Part shown: piece after piece, positions 58,697 to 64,000 of the stretch
How the letters are laid out: the number at the start of each line of letters is the position of its first letter
Numbering within the stretch: the first letter of the stretch is position 1
Assembly (NCBI GenBank): GCA_032622095.1
Contig: CP136068.1
Span: forward strand, 48,664,443 to 48,728,442
DNA length: 64,000 nucleotides
Reading direction: 5' to 3'
From: Siphonodentalium dalli
Lineage: Eukaryota > Mollusca > Scaphopoda > Gadilida > Siphonodentaliidae
Notes under the pieces: model-generated
What the model was told of the DNA's origin: nothing
The model's database searches: none
What the model saw: the letters and a program-made list of their open reading frames with translations, nothing else
Made by a program: the position numbers and the translations under genes

Positions 58697-59231
58697 GTAA
58701 GTATGTTTATTTTATTTTATTTGTATGTATATGTAGGCATGTTTCTGTTCTATTTATGCATCTTTTACGTCCAGGAGATCACTGTGGGTTCCATAGTACG
58801 TTCAAATCCGGTGAAAAAATAAGATAAGCAAAGTTATTAGATGAGAAACTGAACGCACGCTTTAGTTGACTCAGAATAGGGTACGAGTTGACTTTTTTCG
58901 GAGGGTACGAGCTGGTCAGGATACGAAATGACTTGTTCCCACGATAGCGCCGTGTGGTGTGACCGGACGTTCGATCGAACACAACCATGTTTGAAATTGG
59001 CCGCCTCCTCGCCACAAAATGCTCGATAAATGTCTCTTTTTTGGAAAAGGAAGATGAAAGGTATGTCAGGGTGATGCAGTAGCACATGTATTACCCGGGA
59101 AACATCGCGGTTTGGTCGTATCTTGCGTCATATTCTTCCTTTCCGGACTTGAAGAAAAAGCTCCGTTACCAGCGATGGGGAAAGTTGGACTATACATTCA
59201 ATGTATAGTCAATTTTGGACTAGGTGAAGGT

Positions 59232-60012
59232 ATATACCGCTAATGGACTAAATATAATTTTGATGTTCAATAAATGGAACATTTTTGTTTTCCAACAATT
59301 GTTGTATTGATATCGATCTATATACACTGCATTTGTGATACAATTAGGTTCAGAAGCATAAAGATGACAATTTACCGAATTTACGGATTCCATTTTGTTT
59401 AAGTTTCATCGAAAAATTTACGATTTACAATCTTAATAAAATAGACTTTTAAGAATTTTCCCCGAGTTGGACAAATTGTGACGGGGTACCGTGTTTAATG
59501 ATTCATAAATATATTACAATCATATTCCAGGGGACATTAATCTGTTCACATGATAAATCTTCATTGGTGACAACTGAAATCGGCTTTCTAAAACGTAGTA
59601 CGAATGTGACTCGACACAGTATTTACTGGCAATTTCAATCTAAGGAAACGAAGAACTTATGCATTTTCAGCGTACTTTAATCGGGTATGTTACTTCTAAC
59701 TAACCTGCTCTAAATAGGGAGACACATTAACAATTTACTAAGACAACACTTACCTGATAAAACGTCAAATAGTTAGCGCAGTTTTTCTGAAATATTTCGT
59801 GGCGTCTTTCGTTTGTCCTTCGTGTCACGTGACCATGCATACAATGTAAAAACTACGACGCGAACGCTGTGAATTATGCGGAACGAAGTTCTCATTCTTT
59901 GATTCTCCAAATAGTTGGTGGGACATTTTTAGTTTTTATACCTATAGACTGGCAATAGTAGTATTTTTTTTACTTTCGGTTTAAAATTAAAGTCACTTCG
60001 AAATTTCCCAAC
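59232..60012. other. Anonymous sequence before the satellite
   Basis: AT-rich, no gene or bounded repeat recognised. The 60-codon open frame from 59,498 has no support. Confidence 0.35.
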
Positions 60013-63000
60013 AGTGGATGTTCTCCAGTGGTGTGTGTAAAACTGAACAAATTAGTGAAATTTTATATTTAACAGCATCCATATCATATGATTTGGAGTA
60101 AACAATATTTATTTCAACAAATCAAACATAATATGACACAAACACAATATACATGAAGAAATATATAGATTTATGAAGAGGATTGGACAACAAGCAAAAT
60201 GCTTTTTTAAAGTCCTCTCCTCATGGAATAAATGTTACCTCAAGTGACAAAAATATCACTTGGGGTAAAGCAGACGGGATATATAGATCACAGTTCAGGT
60301 TGCTGCAACCTAATCTGATACGAGTATGATATATTTGGGCTTTCCTGGAATAACACTGAAGATAAAAATTTGCAATTTTCGCACGGTTAATGTTTAGTTT
60401 ACGCTTAAATTGTTTGACGATTTTATTGAATTCGAAAAATTCATATGATTTGACATCTTAAAGCACTGAATCTTGCACATTTCATTGCAGCAACATTCGA
60501 ATCAACAAATTATATCATTACTATTAACATGGAATGCATTGCTATGCTTCCAAATCCTTCCACTGTTGGTTTCATGCTAGAAACTTGTAAATTATCACCC
60601 CCTGAGTGACATTGAAAACATCCCTGGCTCCACAAATGGCTGTTATCTATGGTGTTTTGGTAAATTTTATCATCAGTGACATTGTTTCTTCTTAGAATTG
60701 CCAATTGTGTGTTGATATTGAATGCATTATTAGTTCTGAGGAGTGGATGTTCTCCAGTGGTGTGTGTAAAACTGAACAAATTAGTGATATTTAACAGCAT
60801 CCATAATTCCATATCATATGATTTGACATCTTAAAGCACTGAATCTTGCACATTTCATTGCAGCAACATTCGAATCAACAAATTATATCATTATTATTAA
60901 CATGGAATGCATTGATATGCTTCCAAATCTGTCCACTGTTGGTGTCATGCTAGAAAATTGTAAATTATCACCCCCTGAGTGACATTGAAAACATCCCTGG
61001 CTCCACAAATGGCTGTTATCTATGGTGTTTTGGTAAATTTTATCATCAGTGACATAGTTTCTTCTTAGAATTGCCAATTGTGTGATGATATTGAATGCAT
61101 TATTAGTTCTGAGGAGTGGATGTTCTCCAGTGGTGTGTGTAAAACTGAACAAATTAGTGAAATTTTATATTTAACAGCATCCATATATCATATGATTTGA
61201 CATCTTAAAGCACTGAATCTTGCACATTTCATTGCAGCAACATTCGAATCAACAAATTATATCATTACTATTAACATGGAATGCATTGATATGCTTCCAA
61301 ATCTTTCCACTGTTGGTTTCATGCTAGAAAATTGTAAATTATCACCCCCTGAGTGACATTGAAAACATCCCTGGCTCCACAAATGGCTGTTATCTATGGT
61401 GTTTTGGTAAATTTTATCATCAGTGACATTGTTTCTTCTTAGAATTGCCAATTGTGTGATGATATTGAATGCATTATTAGTTCTGAGGAGTGGATGTTCT
61501 CCAGTGGTGTGTGTAAAACTGAACAAATTAGTGATATTTAACAGCATCCATAATTCCATATCATATGATTTGACATCTTAAAGCACTGAATCTTGCACAT
61601 TTCATTGCAGCAACATTCGAATCAACAAATTATATCATTACTATTAACATGGAATGCATTGATATGCTTCCAAATCTTTCCACTGTTGGTGTCATGCTAG
61701 AAAATTGTAAATTATCACCCCCTGAGTGACATTGAAAACATCCCTGGCTCCACAAATGGCTGTTATCTATGGTGTTTTGGTAAATTTTAGCATCAGTGAC
61801 ATTGTTTCTTCTTAGAATTGCCAATTGTGTGTTGATATTGAATGCATTATTAGTTCTGAGGAGTGGATGTTCTCCAGTGGTGTGTGTAAAACTGAACAAA
61901 TTAGTGATATTTAACAGCATCCATAATTCCATATCATATGATTTGACATCTTAAAGCACTGAATCTTGCACATTTCATTGCAGCAACATTCGAATCAACA
62001 AATTATATCATTACTATTAACATGGAATGCATTGATATGCTTCCAAATCTTTCCACTGTTGGTGTCATGCTAGAAAATTGTTAATTATCACCCCCTGAGT
62101 GACATTGAAAACATCCCTGGCTCCACAAATGGCTGTTATCTATGGTGTTTTGGTAAATTTTAGCATCAGTGACATTGTTTCTTCTTAGAATTGCCAATTG
62201 TGTGTTGATATTGAATGCATTATTAGTTCTGAGGAGTGGATGTTCTCCAGTGGTGTGTGTAAAACTGAACAAATTAGTGAAATTTAATATTTAACAGCAT
62301 CCATATATCATATGATTTGATATCTTAAAGCACTGAATCTTGCACATTTCATTGCAGCAACATTCGAATCAACAAATTATATCATTACTATTAACATGGC
62401 ATGCATTGATATGCTTCCAAATCTTTCCACTGTTGGTTTCATGCTAGAAAATTGTAAATTATCACCCCCTGAGTGACATTGAAAACATCCCTGGCTCCAC
62501 AAATGGCTGTTATCTATGGTGTTTTGGTAAATTTTATCATCAGTGACATAGTTTCTTCTTAGAATTGCCAATTGTGTGATGATATTGAATGCATTATTAG
62601 TTCTGAGGAGTGGATGTTCTCCAGTGGTGTGTGTAAAACTGAACAAATTAGTGATATTTAACAGCATCCATAATTCCATATCATATGATTTGACATCTTA
62701 AAGCACTGAATCTTGCACATTTCATTGCAGCAACATTCGAATCAACAAATTATATCATTACTATTAACATGGAATGCATTGCTATGCTTCCAAATCTTTC
62801 CACTGTTGGTTTCATGCTAGAAAATTGTAAATTATCACCCCCTGAGTGACATTGAAAACATCCCTGGCTCCACAAATGGCTGTTATCTATGGTGTTTTGG
62901 TAAATTTTAGCATCAGTGACATTGTTTCTTCTTAGAATTGCCAATTGTGTGTTGATATTGAATGCATTATTAGTTCTGAGGAGTGGATGTTCTCCAGTGG

Positions 63001-64000
63001 TGTGTGTATAACTGAACAAATTAGTGATATTTAACAGCATCCATAATTCTATATCATATGATTTGACATCTTAAAGCACTGAATCTTGCACATTTCATTG
63101 CAGCAACATTCGAATCAACAAATTATATCATTACTATTAACATGGAATGCATTGATATGCTTCCAAATCTTTCCACTGTTGGTGTCATGCTAGAAAATTG
63201 TTAATTATCACCCCCTGAGTGACATTGAAAACATCCCTGGCTCCACAAATGGCTGTTATCTATGGTGTTTTGGTAAATTTTAGCATCAGTGACATTGTTT
63301 CTTCGTAGAATTGCCAATTGTGTGTTGATATTGAATGCATTATTAGTTCTGAGGAGTGGATGTTCTCCAGTGGTGTGTGTAAAACTGAACAAATTAGTGA
63401 TATTTAACAGCATCCATAATTCCATATCATATGATTTGACATCTTAAAGCACTGAATCTTGCACATTTCATTGCAGCAACATTCGAATCAACAAATTATA
63501 TCATTACTATTAACATGGAATGCATTGATATGCTTCCAAATCTTTCCACTGTTGGTGTCATGCTAGAAAATTGTTAATTATCACCCCCTGAGTGACATTG
63601 AAAACATCCCTGGCTCCACAAATGGCTGTTATCTATGGTGTTTTGGTAAATTTTAGCATCAGTGACATTGTTTCTTCTTAGAATTGCCAATTGTGTGTTG
63701 ATATTGAATGCATTATTAGTTCTGAGGAGTGGATGTTCTCCAGTGGTGTGTGTAAAACTGAACAAATTAGTGAAATTTAATATTTAACAGCATCCATATA
63801 TCATATGATTTGATATCTTAAAGCACTGAATCTTGCACATTTCATTGCAGCAACATTCGAATCAACAAATTATATCATTACTATTAACATGGCATGCATT
63901 GCTATGCTTCCAAATCTTTCCACTGTTGGTTTCATGCTAGAAAATTGTAAATTATCACCCCCTGAGTGACATTGAAAACATCCCTGGCTCCACAAATGGC
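60013..64000. repeat. ~373-bp satellite array, runs off the window
   Basis: About ten units with landmarks 'ggaatgcattgatatgcttc', 'caccccctgagtgacattga', 'tggctccacaaatggctgtt', 'gtggatgttctccagtggtg' and 'catttcattgcagcaacatt'. Unit starts are spaced 373-374 bp from 60,510 onward. A partial unit at 60,013-60,094 is separated from the rest by an insertion. The complement has a ~100-codon open frame in most units, but several units have an early stop and the period is not a multiple of three, so it is treated as non-coding satellite. Two variants (ccaatatat-type and ccataattcc-type junctions) are interspersed. Confidence 0.9.
60095..60440. mobile_element. 346-bp insertion in the satellite, 11-bp duplication
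   Basis: A satellite unit is interrupted at TCATATGATTT (60,084-60,094), which is repeated at 60,441-60,451 where the array resumes. The insert begins ggagtaaacaatatttattt and contains a stem-loop ACCTCAAGTGA...TCACTTGGGGT (about 60,237-60,268). No TIR or poly-A tail seen; class unknown. Confidence 0.6.

Larger units (their letters stand above)
56386..59222. mobile_element. Fold-back element with 9-bp duplication carrying gene fragments (Pack-MULE-like)
   Basis: GGTGAAGGT lies directly outside both ends (56,377-56,385 and 59,223-59,231). The ends TAGTCGAAAAT and ATTTTGGACTA are inverted repeats, and the arms (about 56,386-57,195 and 58,475-59,222) pair over most of their length. A 9-bp duplication with long TIRs is typical of Mutator-like elements. 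The ~1.28-kb centre holds two minus-strand RecQ helicase fragments, and each arm holds a copy of an exon-like segment. No transposase is recognised. It resembles Pack-MULEs, which carry host gene pieces. The left arm has an internal ~45-bp duplication (56,832-56,919). Confidence 0.7.

Noticed and set aside
60510-63765. Repeated ~100-residue open frames with a CFQCH (CXXCH, haem c-like) motif on the complement
   Set aside because: They follow a 373-bp satellite period that is not a multiple of three, several units have early stops, and there is no cytochrome context. The motif is most likely chance.

Overview
The window is repeat-dense, AT-rich eukaryotic nuclear DNA. It has spliced genes with GT/AG introns, a tRNA-derived SINE, Helitron/Helentron-type elements carrying internal tandem arrays, many palindromic MITEs and a long satellite array. 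This mixture fits an invertebrate, probably a mollusc and perhaps a bivalve. That placement is inference from repeat style, not from a marker gene.

Layout. (1) 1-21.8 kb: a minus-strand host gene for a secreted PAN/apple-domain protein, seen as three phase-compatible exons (21,745-21,470; 8,955-8,874; 7,889-7,764). Its 12.5-kb first intron holds a TIR element with nested hairpins (10.03-10.68 kb), a small Helitron (10.98-11.73 kb), a SINE (13.2 kb), degenerate repeats (13.8-17.1 kb), nested-palindrome MITEs (16.4 and 17.4 kb) and a 2-kb TIR element with a 6-bp target duplication (19.31-21.31 kb). A 3.1-kb fold-back element lies 3' of the last exon seen (4.45-7.55 kb). (2) 22-31 kb: mostly anonymous sequence with a 132-bp palindrome, a third nested-palindrome MITE and dispersed repeats. 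(3) 31.6-45.3 kb: a minus-strand gene of CACTA/EnSpm (DUF4218-type) descent in at least five exons, with no catalytic core visible. Its introns are filled by Helentron-like elements, one with a clear four-unit higher-order tandem array. (4) 46.33-54.70 kb: an 8.37-kb palindromic element flanked by a perfect 6-bp duplication (GTCGTG), with 5'-AG...CT-3' termini. Each arm carries one whole ~600-codon gene for a zinc-finger/P-loop ATPase. These features point to a young, unusual Polinton-like element. (5) 56.39-59.22 kb: a fold-back element with a 9-bp target duplication, carrying RecQ-helicase fragments and an exon-like segment, much like a Pack-MULE. (6) 60.0-64.0 kb: a ~373-bp satellite array running off the window end, interrupted near its start by a 346-bp insertion.

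The most notable items are the two fold-back elements at 46.3-54.7 and 56.4-59.2 kb. Both have target-site duplications exactly at their ends, so both look like real mobile units rather than assembly accidents. The host genes show no common pathway; mobile DNA, much of it palindromic, is what unites the window.
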